Positions 1 through 11,191 of a DNA stretch of 64,000 nt are shown piece after piece. The stretch is from assembly GCA_002794735.1 (NCBI GenBank), contig NBAZ01000010.1, positions 124,001 through 188,000 on the forward strand, read 5' to 3'. Position 1 is the stretch's first letter. Every line of letters begins with the position of its first letter. Source of the stretch: Pyrrhoderma lamaoense (lineage: Eukaryota > Basidiomycota > Agaricomycetes > Hymenochaetales > Hymenochaetaceae). A program made the translations under genes and the position numbers. Below the pieces are notes generated by a model, which saw only the letters and a program-made list of their open reading frames with translations, did no database searches and was not told where the DNA came from.

Positions 1-732
1 TTTGCCCACCCAATCATGTCGATGGCCGCGTTTTGAGCATTGATGAAGTCATGATCCATTAGAACCTCTACCGGAAGTTCAATTCCTAACACTAACTCTA
101 TAAGGTCAAAACAGGGACGAACGCCACCGTTCTCACGACGGTGGGGGATATATTCTTCGATTGACATGACTTCTCCATGGGCTCGGAGCCGTGCTTCGTT
201 CGCTGTTGCGTCGATATAGCTGATGTTCGTAGCAATAAATCTTTCCAAGACATTCTTGGATGCCTTCGGGAGGCGTTTCATGAAACTGAGATTTACGTAT
301 GTGAGCTAGAACCTCATGGCTTAGGCTGCGGATAATTGATAAAGAAAAATGCTTACTCCTTAGTGAACCTAGTAACAGGTGAATTATCTTCGCCAGACTT
401 GCCGGTCAAAGCTTTAACGTATCTTTCACGAGTAAGCATGGCACCTTCACCGTCTTGTTCGTCGGTGATCTCGTCTAAGGTGAAGAGCATTGTCAGATAG
501 TCACTGACTACCCTGAGTAGCTCGGCATCTACGTAGGTATAGGTATAAGCCCCAGTAAATCGGCGTTTGCAGCGTCGATACGGGATCTTTTGGGCCCTGC
601 AAAGAACCCATAGCTCAGCATCCACTCCGTCGAGGGCCTGACAACGTTTTGAAAGTGTGGATTTGGTTTCTTCCACTCCACAGGAGTCAAGGCAAAGAGG
701 TTAGGGAGACGAAGGTACTGAGGGGTCTGCAT
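1..732 (-). CDS. Sesquiterpene synthase 1 (class I), 3' part outside window, one frameshift
   Basis: Class I terpene synthase, expected to ionise and cyclise farnesyl diphosphate in the cytosol. Exon 1 runs from the ATG at 732 to 357 and exon 2 from 285 to the window edge; the 71-nt intron starts GTAAGC and ends CTCAG. Exon 1 carries the Asp-rich metal motif LDEITDEQD. Exon 2 carries MSIEEYIPHRR and CFDLIELVLGIELP, typical of basidiomycete sesquiterpene synthases. The NSE metal motif and the C-terminus lie off the left edge. The frame shifts by one base in the C-run at 550-553; adding one base rejoins the halves in agreement with the paralogue at 5459-6591. No other defect is visible. The shift may be a sequencing error or a true lesion. 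The gene diverges from synthase 2,4.7 kb away. Family certain; product unknown. Confidence 0.9.
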
Positions 733-3700
733 GATAAAGTAGGAGAATGCTGTAGTTATTCAAGATAAAACTGAGGTTCAAGGAGAGAAAATTTCCAGGC
801 TTTATAACAATCCAGCTGGTCCATATATCCAATAATGACGGAGGTACATTCGGATCAGCAGTACAAAGTCTATGACACAAGGATACCATTTTATCGGGAA
901 GCGTACCGAATCTGTTCATTCAAGTTCAGTGCCTCACAATAAGCCGGCTAATCCGATCGCTATCACCTTATAGTTATTACCCGGAGCCAGAATTCTCTCT
1001 GAAACTCTTGTGTTCGAGATAAATTATTACTTTTGTCTCAATTTGAAGATTAGAATAGCGAAATTGGTGGATTTGCACATTGACTGTAATTAGTATACGG
1101 AAGAGAGGGACACCTAGCTTAATTTGATCTTCGACTTCGATGATATCTACTTCTTTCGACTAATCTTCTAAGTCAGGCCTCGAGCTCGAAGAATATAGGT
1201 AAGATCAGTTTATCCTATCCGTCTCGGTATAACGTGAGTGGCCCAGAGGGACCGTGCTCAATATATCAAAAGTTCAAATTGTCAATTGATGTTCAAGTCG
1301 GGGTTGGTCGGTGTCATCCATTTCTCTTAGAGGACAAAAACAAAGTCTATCAAAAGCAATTCGAGCTAATGGAACACTCCGAAGAACATCATTGTCGGTC
1401 TTGTCCGAAGTTAGTGTATCTGGCCGTCTGAGAACCCGGGTCTACAAATGATAAATATTTAATAAGTCTGCAGCAGCTCCGATGCATTAGCTCGTTTATT
1501 TGAGCTTCCCACCTTGATGAGTCCATAGGGTTTTTTGGTAGAGGCGTTCAAAATTGTCATGGGTTCATGTGAAACTTTCCATCTGCGACTCTCTAGCTCC
1601 CCAGTTCCACTGGACTCGGAAATAGGCTACGAGGATCTCAATTAACCAGGATTTTCTATCTGGCTTTATTTGATATCAAGAAATAGTATTGTTGATGAAA
1701 GTATGTCGATCTGTTCCTTGACCAATAAAATACATTGTCTACATATATGATGTCTCGCTGTGCAGGGATCCTCAGCAATGTTTTTTAATCTTCAATTATA
1801 TAACCAAGTAAGAACGAAACATACCTGTGAAACTCTAGACCAAGCCGGCCTATTGTCAGCCGTGTACTGTTGAGTCATAGTGCCCATGGTTATTGTAGCG
1901 GTGTTGAAGGCCGGGTTACATGTGGTCAGTGTCAGAGCTGAGTTACATGAAAGTGTCACCAACAACTGTGACGGTGCTCATGGATAATTTTTACGTAATC
2001 TGGTAAAGAAAAAACTCCGTAAAATTCGGCACTCGGATTTTTTTGTCTGCGCACAGGCATTGACTTAACTCACCAGTGGCGGGTTTGACAGTGAGCGGTA
2101 TCTATGATGAAACAATGTTATCATACGGACGCAAGGGGTACTTATTGATCATCTATGTTTGATTGTATAGCTATTTGTAAAATTCTAGAACAAAGCCTCT
2201 GTATCTTCCTCTACGAAACAACAACACATCAGAGGAAGCTGATTACATCTCGGACGCAGAAGAGAAAGGTCCTCTGAAGGTTACTTTCCCCAAGTGTGGT
2301 AAACCCGCTGTCCACGTAAGAAGATGCGTAGCGGTTATCTGCTATCTACATTCTCTACTTCCACGGAGTATAACGCGATGATTTCATGTCTTTTAGCACC
2401 CGTCCCTTGTCCGAAAACTTGGATATGACACCAGGACTTCTTTACTTCTGCGCGAAGTTCGTTATTCTGTTGTGTGGATGCTAGAAAGCGAAGTGCGGAT
2501 TGCCACTCACCTCCGACGACTCCGTAGCTCCGCCTTCTTATATCTTTTGAACTGCTTGAATTCTTTTGCCCACTCGCGCGTAAAGTCGTATCAGCCAATA
2601 GTTAGCGCCAACTTTATGGGACCGGCATGTTGAATTGAGTTATCAGAGATAGAATAAATCATCGGATCATTCAGTGCTAATTAGACTAGGAGGTGGACAA
2701 GATTGTATCTCTATCGATGTGTCCTGTGCTTATTCTCCTGCCATATTTGTAAGCTCATGACAGCGGGAAGCTGGAGTGACCGTAAATCCTTAAGAAGTGT
2801 TTTCACCTCGCAACGTGAGGAGTAAGCAGCTTAAATCCGAGACATTCGAAGGATCTACTCCTTGAAAGAAGAAATTTGAGAGAAAGAAACCTCACAGCCG
2901 TAACTATACTCAATCATGCGATCTGGATCTTCTTAGTTGAAGGGAAGGCTTCTCTATTCTCAGATCTTGATTGAGCTTTAGGTTTGTACGTCAATTACAA
3001 TAGCACGTGTCTTTGGTACATTGGGAGCCTTGAACCACGCCCTTTCCCTGTCCTTTCTACCCTTTTCATGGATGGATAGTAAGGTTCTATATGCCTAGTG
3101 GGCAGTTACTTATCACAAGAGTTCCTAAATAAGAGGTCGGAAAGCTAGCTACTTACCGTATCATATAGTGATTAAATGCATTTCTACCGACGCTACACTG
3201 AGAGAAAAGTCCATAAAAGTCCATCAGTATACTGATTCTAAGAAGTCTCTGAGAAATCAAAAGAAGGCGGAAGATGAGGTTATCTAGTATCACCAATCAT
3301 ATCATAGTTGTGTATCTATACGTACCCTAACCAGTTGGATCCATTCGTGATTTGTGTATGGATATGGCTCTTAATCATGAGGGACACTAAGGATTTGCGA
3401 GGGCTTGTCAAGGGTCGTAGCATGATCTGTACATGAAAGATTCGTAAAATGTTAAGAATGAGTCAAAAGTTACATAAATGATAATCTGGGCGCCTCATCC
3501 GCCTGTGGCAGCCTATGGCCCTTGGAGTAAAGTCCTCTTTGAGCCAAATCAGGCAGCAAGAAAGACTGATGTGTACAAGCACGTGAACGTGTTCATCGGC
3601 ATCTTTCGGCATCCATCATGAATCTCTTTCAGTTACAACGCCCGCTAATTTGTCTCCCCTTTAAGACAAACATTGGCGAGTGATTCTCCAATCTATCTGG

Positions 3701-4190
3701 CCAAAGCTGGAATCATAAACGTTTACTTTTGTCAAGGAATATGTCTTTGATCATTGTTGCCTTAGCAACCCACTCTTGAATATATGATCTACTTCAATAT
3801 ATATAGATAAATACATTTAGGTAACATGAAATATAAAAAACCATTGTTTTTGAAAGTAGAGAGCTAGTACATAAACTAGGTACCAATTTCCTATGTCTCA
3901 ACTCAATCGTTCCGAGTTTGTTTGGTTTTTCTCAGGAAAAAGCTCTGATCAAAGGTCAAATTTAGACGTGCCATCTGCGAAACACTTGGCTTCGTCGGAG
4001 TATTGATTATCTATCAAGTGCTTTCCGAAGACCAGGATAAATTTACTGTATCTAGAAAAGAAGAAGAAGAAGAGTTGAACGGGTATGCTCACTAAATTTT
4101 AGAGAGAACATAATATTCAGTTAATAAGCCGTCTTAAAACGCTCAAAATCGACCATAAACCCCCAATTTGTCTCGAATACGAATAGAAGC
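733..4190. other. Intergenic region between the divergent terpene synthases
   Basis: About 3.5 kb of AT-rich DNA. Open frames at 1234-1431 (+) and 2335-2598 (-) start at non-ATG codons and show no family motif. I see no RNA gene, terminal repeat or transposase. It should hold the promoter of synthase 1. Confidence 0.6.
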
Positions 4191-4388
4191 ATGTCGAGCG
4201 ACCCACTTCTTTACAACGAGGCTTGCTTTAGAGTATACAGTTTTCGTGTTTGCACTTCCGAGGGACCTAACCGCCAAATCAACATTGGCGACATGTCTTG
4301 GCCGGTTCCGAGAGGTCTTTACGGAGATTTTCCAATAGATAACCGTGAATTTCTACAGCAATTTACCCTCACGAAAGAGACTGAATAG
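4191..4388 (+). CDS. Short ATG-started ORF, doubtful hypothetical protein
   Basis: A 65-codon ORF from an ATG in a fair context to TAG. The product is hydrophilic, with no signal peptide, membrane segment or motif I recognise. It sits alone between the two synthases. It could be a small protein, an exon of an unresolved gene, or chance. Confidence 0.2.
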   Translation: MSSDPLLYNEACFRVYSFRVCTSEGPNRQINIGDMSWPVPRGLYGDFPIDNREFLQQFTLTKETE

Positions 4389-5458
4389 AATCTTGCCCTG
4401 ATTAAATTGGGTCAAGGGATGTATATTGAACAAGACATAAAAACACTTAAAAGTCCACGCTTTAAAAACCTCTTCACTTCAGTTCACAAGTTACAGACCA
4501 ATTCGTTGAAGCGGATGTAGCGGTGGTAAAGACCCTAACCGCAGTTGTTTCATTATAAGTTTGCGAGGGACTAGAAGATGATGATGAACCTGATTTTCAG
4601 GCTAAATCGGAGCTCAGGAGGGCTGTGGTCGCTCATAAGTCTAAAGAAATAGTCGTGTAGATACATGTAGGACCACATTAACATGGCGTCCAACAGCGTT
4701 TGGGTGTTGATGCAAATTTTTCTAAATTAATCTCATTTATACACATATTACATAAATTTGTAGCGGAAGTAAATACTTTTATGTCACGATATAACAACGA
4801 GGCCCGAAGTTTTCGCTATACTGTGCCTACTTTGACCTTAACTTTAGAAAAACTTCTTGATCAAGTAGGCTAAATTATTAGTAGTATCTTATCATGTGCA
4901 TGGATCACTGTATCCCTGTTGGAAGCCTTTAGCAGAACATGTGCCGTAGGATCGATGAGTGTACCCTGTTCATATGAGGCTGCCATGCACATCTATTACA
5001 GTACAGTAGTTCAGACAGATTTTTGTATATTTTCAACGCAGATCGCTGTCATTATGAGGGATAAAGCTTGCTCTTGACACGAAAAGAATCAATGCTAGAT
5101 CAAGCCTTGCTCTTCTCTAATTCAAATATAAAATATGATCATCAGGTCAGTCTGAACACTCCAGAATGGCTTACATCGGTGGTATTACTTCTTTCGTCCT
5201 TGCTTTCTAGCTTGTTTTTTCGTCTTATCTTGACGCGTGGCCTTTCTTACGCACCCAGTCCGTCCTCCGAAGCATCGATGAGATTTAGTTTCGCGCCAAA
5301 AACTATCTCACCACCTCCTGCTTCTCATTTAGCTTCTTTTTGCTTGCATCCATCAGAGAGCCGAGTGCAGGGACCCTAATCGGGTTCTTTCGTGATGGTA
5401 TAAGAACAACGTCAAATTTTTCCTATGATCCCCAACAGCCAGCTACCTCTAAACTACT
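4389..5458. promoter_or_regulatory. Upstream region of sesquiterpene synthase 2
   Basis: About 1 kb upstream of the ATG at 5459. An open frame at 5068-5379 lacks an ATG and has no coding character. I could not single out a convincing TATA box or regulator site. Confidence 0.35.
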
Positions 5459-6591
5459 ATGGCTACCAAATTTCACATCCCCGACTTCTTTGCCCTTACC
5501 CGTTCGAAAGCTGGAAGGGCTTTCACAAGACTTTCGTTCGTGAAGAAAGAGCTTCTACCGAATGGATGTTAAGCTACGGCATATTTGCTACTCACAAGTA
5601 CGAGCGAGTTTATGCGTCTGAAGCTGAGCTGCTGGCGAACATTGCGTATAACAATCCATCAACAAGCAAAGAGGACCTGAGGACTATTGGCGATTACCTT
5701 ATGATTCTCTTCGCCATCGACGAGATTACAGATGATCAAGACGTCAAGGAAGCCGCTCAAACTCGCGAAACTTTTATCAAGGCACTAACTGGTAACTCTG
5801 GAGAAGATGACTCGCCTATTACCCGATTTACTAAAGAGTAAGCGATTAAACTTTTTACGTTAGAGACCCCCCTTTTTTGATCATTTAACTACCTAATTTA
5901 GGTTTTTAAAGCGCTTGTCAAAGATGTCCAGCGCCTTCCATCAGCGCTTTGTTGAACACTGTATCTGTTATATGGAGGCTACTGCAAACGAAGTCACACT
6001 GCGCGGGAGGAAGGTTTGTCGATGTCCATCGAAGAATATTTCCCGCATCGTCGTAACAACGGTGGCATCCGTGCCTGTTTCGACCTCATTGAACTTTCAC
6101 TCGGCATTGAACTTCCTGCCGAAGTGTTCGAAGATCCAGACTTCTTAAGAGTTCACTACGCCGCGGATGATATGATATGCTGGTCGAACGTATGGACTAC
6201 TTTACATCTACTAATTAACAGATGATCGGAGGTTGACAAGGAATTTTAGGATGTATACTCATATCCAATGGAATATGGAAGAGGAATAGAAGCTAGCAAT
6301 GCGGTAACGATCATCATGAAGGAGAAAGGGCTTTCCCTTCAGGAGGCCGTCGACCAAGCAGCATTATCATATAAGGAGTTCGGAGAAACTGTTAACACTT
6401 ACAGGCATAAGATCCGATCTTACGGTCCGAAGATCGACGAAGACATTCAAAAGTATATTGATGGCATGCAACAATGGGTCTGGGGCAATTTAGAGTGGAG
6501 TTTCAGGATGAAGAGATATTTCGGAAAGAATTTTGAAGAGGTTCGTAGAACAGGAATAGTCGAATTGGCTGAGCACGGTAGTGTATTGTAA
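5459..6591 (+). CDS. Sesquiterpene synthase 2 (class I), full length with two frameshifts
   Basis: Paralogue of the synthase at 1-732. Exons are 5459-5837, 5902-6189 and 6250-6591, with 64- and 60-nt introns. The first metal motif is IDEITDDQD in exon 1. The NSE motif NDVYSYPME falls exactly on the exon 2/3 junction. The conserved late Arg-Tyr pair appears in WSFRMKRYF. Corrected length is about 336 residues, normal for basidiomycete sesquiterpene synthases. The frame is lost twice: in the C-run at 5499-5501 and in the G-run at 6005-6007. Each is cured by one added base. An alternative ATG further upstream is in the wrong frame, so the start at 5459 is preferred. The substrate is inferred to be farnesyl diphosphate; the product cannot be predicted. 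Pseudogene or sequencing error remains open. Confidence 0.92.
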
Positions 6592-7105
6592 AGGTTATCA
6601 TTATGCAGTCCGTTAAAATCATCTGTAATTTAATGTACACTTACGATTTTCTCTTATTAGTCATTTGGTAGTATGACTTTGTAATAACAAAATTTATCAT
6701 CTTTCCGTGGGAAAATGATCCCATAACTCCCGTAACTCCGTATAATCAATTTGGTAAAGTCTCTTTACTAAGAAAATTTGGGAACCTTAAAGGAGTCCGA
6801 TAAATACACGGGTGCAAAACATATCTGACTAGAGATTTGACCAGTAAACTTTTAAAAGTTGACATGACACTAAATAAGAAATTTATCGTGTCTATACAGT
6901 ATAAATCATCGTCCCACAGAGAGACAGGACATGATAGTGATACTCATACAACCGATTTGCTATGAGCGTAATCTATACAATATATAAAGTTTCAATGAAT
7001 TGAATAACATAAACTATGTCAAGTTATAGTGTAATATGAGAAGAGAAATTTAAAGTTGCGAGAACTCTAAAGAGTATTAATCTCTGTGGTCCTTGCCTAT
7101 TTCCG
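6592..7105. other. Intergenic, convergent gene ends
   Basis: AT-rich spacer between the 3' ends of synthase 2 and the 206-aa orphan. No feature recognised beyond presumed 3' UTRs. Confidence 0.5.
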
Positions 7106-7726
7106 CTACCGTTTGTGCGGCTCATTCCTTGCAGCTCTTGCTTTAGAACGGGTGATATACCGGTTACCAGCTCCAGGCTGGGTATCATGTGATTCCAGTG
7201 GTGGCATTGAATCATGGGGACAAGTGGCTGTTGAATTTGATAGTGAAGTCAGTGTCGAACACTGGCTCAGGGGTCTTTCCAGGTCAAGGTAAGCTCCGTT
7301 ATGATCTCCCTCATTATGGCGCTCTTCCACGATAGCACTGCCGTTTCCGAGAAACGGTTGTGGTCTGCCAGAGGATCTATTTATGTCGCTATTAAGAACG
7401 GTTGGCTGGCTTGAAAAGTTACTGAAGGTGACATCGGATTCACCCCTGCCTCGTACAACGTTAGGTGGCCAATAATGGCTTAAATTTGGGAATCTATCTT
7501 CCATGACGCCAGGAGTAGAGGATACATCGGAAGGTCGACCATCGGACTCTCCCACAGAATTTTGAAGTTCGGGGGCTGATTGAACTGTTATCACTTCGGA
7601 ATTCCTATATTGTATATCTTCTGGATCCTCCTCCGTTTGAGTGTCAGAAGAGGCCTCGTCTCCATCAGCGTACGGTGGTACTTTCGAAAGCCAGTCTATG
7701 ACAAATTGAATATCGAAATTCATCAT
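7106..7726 (-). CDS. Orphan 206-aa hydrophilic protein
   Basis: A single uninterrupted frame from ATG (7726) to TAG (7106). The N-terminus has a short amphipathic stretch (FVIDWLSKVPP, residues 8-18). It is followed by about 150 residues rich in Ser, Asp, Glu, Asn and Pro, probably disordered. The C-terminus is basic (RSKARAAR). There is no signal peptide or membrane segment. I do not recognise the family. Length without introns or shifts makes it probably real in this intron-rich window, although intron-free genes can also be old retroelement pieces. No gag, reverse transcriptase or integrase motif was seen. Confidence 0.55.
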   Translation of the reverse strand: MMNFDIQFVIDWLSKVPPYADGDEASSDTQTEEDPEDIQYRNSEVITVQSAPELQNSVGESDGRPSDVSSTPGVMEDRFPNLSHYWPPNVVRGRGESDVTFSNFSSQPTVLNSDINRSSGRPQPFLGNGSAIVEERHNEGDHNGAYLDLERPLSQCSTLTSLSNSTATCPHDSMPPLESHDTQPGAGNRYITRSKARAARNEPHKR

Positions 7727-9162
7727 TCAAGTCGTCTGGTTTTCAGTCTCTTATTCAGTTTCAGCTTGATTCTTGTGCCAATTTGCTAGCAGTCGGGTTG
7801 TGGTTAAATAGGATATAAGTAGGCACATACATTAGTCGGGCATGAATCACTAACCTTTTCTCACTTCTTAGATGGTCAAACCACAAGTCGATACAACACC
7901 TTAGGAAGTCTTCACAAAATAATTTCCACAGTTGCAAAGCCGCTGTGGTAACTTATAGTGTGGCTGTACCGTGCCGTTGATCAGAATTATAATAATAATT
8001 TATGCTAATCGGGTGGTGCTTAAGGTACTGTTGGAACATATCAGACAAAGGCGATGATATCATAAGCCTATTTGTTTCTGGTCACCGTTAATAAAATTCA
8101 GAGAGAAAAATCTGAAACAAGGCAAATGACTATAAAAGCAATTTCTTCATATACAACGCTAAATTGATCTTATAACGGTATATACAACATAATTAATTAT
8201 TAAGGCTATTTCCAAATCAAGAACTTAAAGTAACAGCGGCAATGTCTTTGCTCCTTTAAAATTTATCAGCATCTCTGCAGCTCGTGCCTTTAGCACTACA
8301 CGCACAGTAAAAGATAGATCAGAGTAGCAGACTGAGCTCCGTACAAGTTTTTTGCAGAGTGGTACAGTGCGGAGAATTTTATTTCTGAGATTAGTTTCCC
8401 AGAGAAATCGGCATTAATAGAACGTCTTCAAATCAGATAAATGTGAAACAGGTCACAACTAGTAGAAGAGTGATTTTAGTACAAAATTCTGGTGCGTGTG
8501 TATGAATTAAGTAGTCAGTCACGTGTTATTGTACTAACCAGAGTTAGGCACTCCTTATCTTTTCTTCAATCTGTCGTGATCCTACGATAAGCAAGAGATA
8601 CATACCAAGGGATGTACCCAAGCATGGAAAGAAATATGCGATCGTGTCCTGTGGTATTTACAAGCGCTCACTAATATTGAAAGTCTGGCATTGCCCGCAA
8701 GGCGGACTTGGATAGGATATGGGACCGTAACTACCACATGTCTCGAACGATGGAGGTACGATTAAGAAATGATCGAATTAATTTTCTTCGACAGGACTCC
8801 AGCACAACAATGACTTGAGCTTGGTGCGAAGTTATACATGAAATAACACAGTGTATATATGTCTCTTCGGGAGTTAACCGCATGACAATGATGGTGAGAT
8901 CATATGCGTAAGTAATAATATATTGTTCCGCTAAATATAACTCATATAGGGTTGACAACTATAAAGGAATGACAAAATTGATAATAAGTCGAGAAACGAG
9001 GGAATTAAGAAGAATACTAAACCAGCAGGAGAGACTAAGGCGAGTGAAAAGAGGATATTATAAACGTCGAAAATTTGAATTAGAAACTCATAGATCACCT
9101 TGTGATGGCTTAAGTGAGGTGATTGGATCACCATATAAAAAACAACAATGCCACCACCAGGC
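7727..9162. other. Intergenic region
   Basis: About 1.4 kb, AT-rich. Small open frames at 8731-8958 and 8931-9134 on the minus strand start without ATG. Nothing else recognised. Confidence 0.5.
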
Positions 9163-10398
9163 TCACTTCCTTAATAGCTCTAAGATTTTACGATGTGCTT
9201 CTAATCTTCTCCGTTCTTTCTCAAGTCCTTCCATAAATTCATCAAATATCCACTTATCATCATTAGGACTGGACACGGTTTCTTCGGATTTCACGGGCTC
9301 AGTCAGTTGTGTATAGAGCCTTTGCCTGATATGGACACGGGGCTTTTTGATCACCCTGGTCGATTGTCCCGAGCTACTTGCCTCATCGAGTCCTTCAGGG
9401 CCAGCAACAAGTCTTCCCTTTGTTTTTTTCAACTTTTTGCGTTTATCCTCTCTTTTCTCCCGAAACAAAGTTCCTTCTTCCTTGGCCTTAATAGAAAGGC
9501 CTTCTCTATAAATCCGACTGATTTCCTTTTCCCATTGTTCATCGGTCCATCCTTCTCGACTTTCTTCAAGGACAGCACCAGTTCTACTCGTCGTCTTCTC
9601 GTATTTCTCCTCATCCTCTCCAATGGGCGGGGAGCTTTTAACCCTAGACATATTGGTATCAATAGGAAATAAATCGTTGACAAGCTGTGCGATTTCTGCT
9701 TGTCTAGAACTGCTCACAACACGAGGTCGTTCGTGAAACACCCCTTCGCGTACAGTATAGTATCCATAGTCTTCGTTAAAATGATAAATGGCATGATCGC
9801 CACGGCCGTCGTACGTCCTGAGATGGTTGTTGTCCATCTGGGGTGGTATTACACGATCTTCACTTGTGTAATATACCTCTTGGTCCCCACTGGTGTGGTG
9901 ACCATGATCTACATGATAACCATCCTGCTTGCCGTCAGGGATGCATGCGTTACGAGCTTCCTTGACGTTGTGTGTTCTTTGAATGCTCTCCACGTCATAG
10001 TTCTCCTCAGATACTATGAGGTGCGTGTGTGTCACTTCCTCTGTAGTTTCACTAAGAGATGGGATTCGGCGAGTAAACGGACGGAGAACCAGTTTGATGA
10101 ATTTTATAAGTGAGAGTAAAATCCATGATAGGTATGAAGTTTTCACTTCATCTATCGGAGGGCGGATGGGAACATCTCTTCTATGGGGGCGGGGAAAAGG
10201 TTTCCGTTCGGAAAGTGGTCTGAATCGTGGAGGTGGGGTTATCTCCCTATCGAAAGTCCTAGGCTCTCGCTCTCTTGACAGATCCAAACCTCGGTGAATC
10301 AATCTCGGTGACTGATTCGTATGGTTATGAACGGAAGCGAGAGTGATACGTTGGCGTCTACGTGGAGGGTAGACGTTTGGCTTCTTTGCGGAAAACAT
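9163..10398 (-). CDS. Orphan 411-aa basic protein with one hydrophobic segment
   Basis: A single-exon ORF of 411 codons from ATG (10398) to a stop at 9163, with no frameshift. Residues 1-85 are very basic and Pro/Arg-rich. A hydrophobic stretch at about 89-106 (YLSWILLSLIKFIKLVL) could be one membrane helix. The middle is Tyr/His/Asp-rich. Residues 290-411 are strongly charged and look helical, with a Lys-rich block (EKREDKRKKLKKTKG) that could act in nuclear localisation or coiled-coil contact. No domain is recognised. Lack of introns in an intron-dense genome is notable. The neighbouring 206-aa orphan is in the same orientation. Confidence 0.6.
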   Translation of the reverse strand: MFSAKKPNVYPPRRRQRITLASVHNHTNQSPRLIHRGLDLSREREPRTFDREITPPPRFRPLSERKPFPRPHRRDVPIRPPIDEVKTSYLSWILLSLIKFIKLVLRPFTRRIPSLSETTEEVTHTHLIVSEENYDVESIQRTHNVKEARNACIPDGKQDGYHVDHGHHTSGDQEVYYTSEDRVIPPQMDNNHLRTYDGRGDHAIYHFNEDYGYYTVREGVFHERPRVVSSSRQAEIAQLVNDLFPIDTNMSRVKSSPPIGEDEEKYEKTTSRTGAVLEESREGWTDEQWEKEISRIYREGLSIKAKEEGTLFREKREDKRKKLKKTKGRLVAGPEGLDEASSSGQSTRVIKKPRVHIRQRLYTQLTEPVKSEETVSSPNDDKWIFDEFMEGLEKERRRLEAHRKILELLRK

Positions 10399-10951
10399 AA
10401 ATTTAGAAAGAATGAGGTAGGAAGTTTGAGTTGAAAAAAGATCGCTGTGGTTGGACGGAAGGATGGAGCAAGCTCTTAATTATATTGTGGTGAACCACAG
10501 CCCTGATACAATGGGTTCTCGACAACAACAAAGGGCCTAGGTTCGATAAAAGCATTTTGCACAGCATTTCCTCATATAGTAGTTAATTAAACATAGATAA
10601 AGAGGAACTTAACAAGTGCCTTTATGCCACACGCGTTTATTTGCGTAACTATGGACAACAATTCATTGAGAAAAGGGCGTTCAAACTGGAACAATGAGAC
10701 AATCGCCACCTTACTGCACTTCCTTTCAATTTTTTTCGAGTCTTAGTCTAGGCTTAGAAAACCATTGTTAACTGCGAATAATTTAATTGCATCTGTACGA
10801 TTGTCCAACATTCATCTCATTCCAGGAGTGTGCATGTATTGCACAATAATCACAATAACTGTATATGTAATTACTACAGTAGACTCAGACTGAATCTAAA
10901 ACAAGCCTTAGCACGATATACTAGGGTGTGAGAAAAAGTTCTCAAAATATA
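10399..10951. other. Intergenic region before tRNA-Tyr
   Basis: Presumed promoter of the 411-aa orphan and the 3' flank of the tRNA. A T-run on the minus strand (plus 10932-10937) directly follows the tRNA and fits a Pol III terminator. Confidence 0.5.
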
Positions 10952-11038
10952 TCTCCAGAATCGGGATCGAACCGATGACCCTGAGATTGCTTTATTTCCA
11001 ATTACAGTCTCATGCTCTTCCAACTGAGCTATCTAGAG
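10952..11038 (-). tRNA. tRNA-Tyr (GTA) with intron
   Basis: All arms fold by hand: acceptor CTCTAGA/TCTGGAG with the C1-G72 pair typical of eukaryotic tRNA-Tyr, D arm GCTC...GAGC, anticodon stem TGAGA/TCTCA, and T arm ATCGG TTCGATC CCGAT. The anticodon loop begins CTGTAA, giving GTA at positions 34-36. About 14 extra bases after position 37 are the usual tRNA-Tyr intron. The discriminator is A73. A short T-run follows as terminator. Confidence 0.93.
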
Positions 11039-11191
11039 CTTGATAATAGTATAATCAGTAAATATCTGTCGTTGATTTGTAAGTGAGGCCTGATAACGAT
11101 ATTACGATGATTAACACCAAAGCAGCAAATATGTTATCAACTCTTGAGGTATCTTCATTGGTCACTACGATAACGTGCCGTCGCCTTCCAG

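Noticed and set aside
5068..5379. 103-codon frame with a hydrophobic stretch upstream of synthase 2
   Set aside because: Begins without ATG and occupies the promoter and 5' UTR of the synthase.
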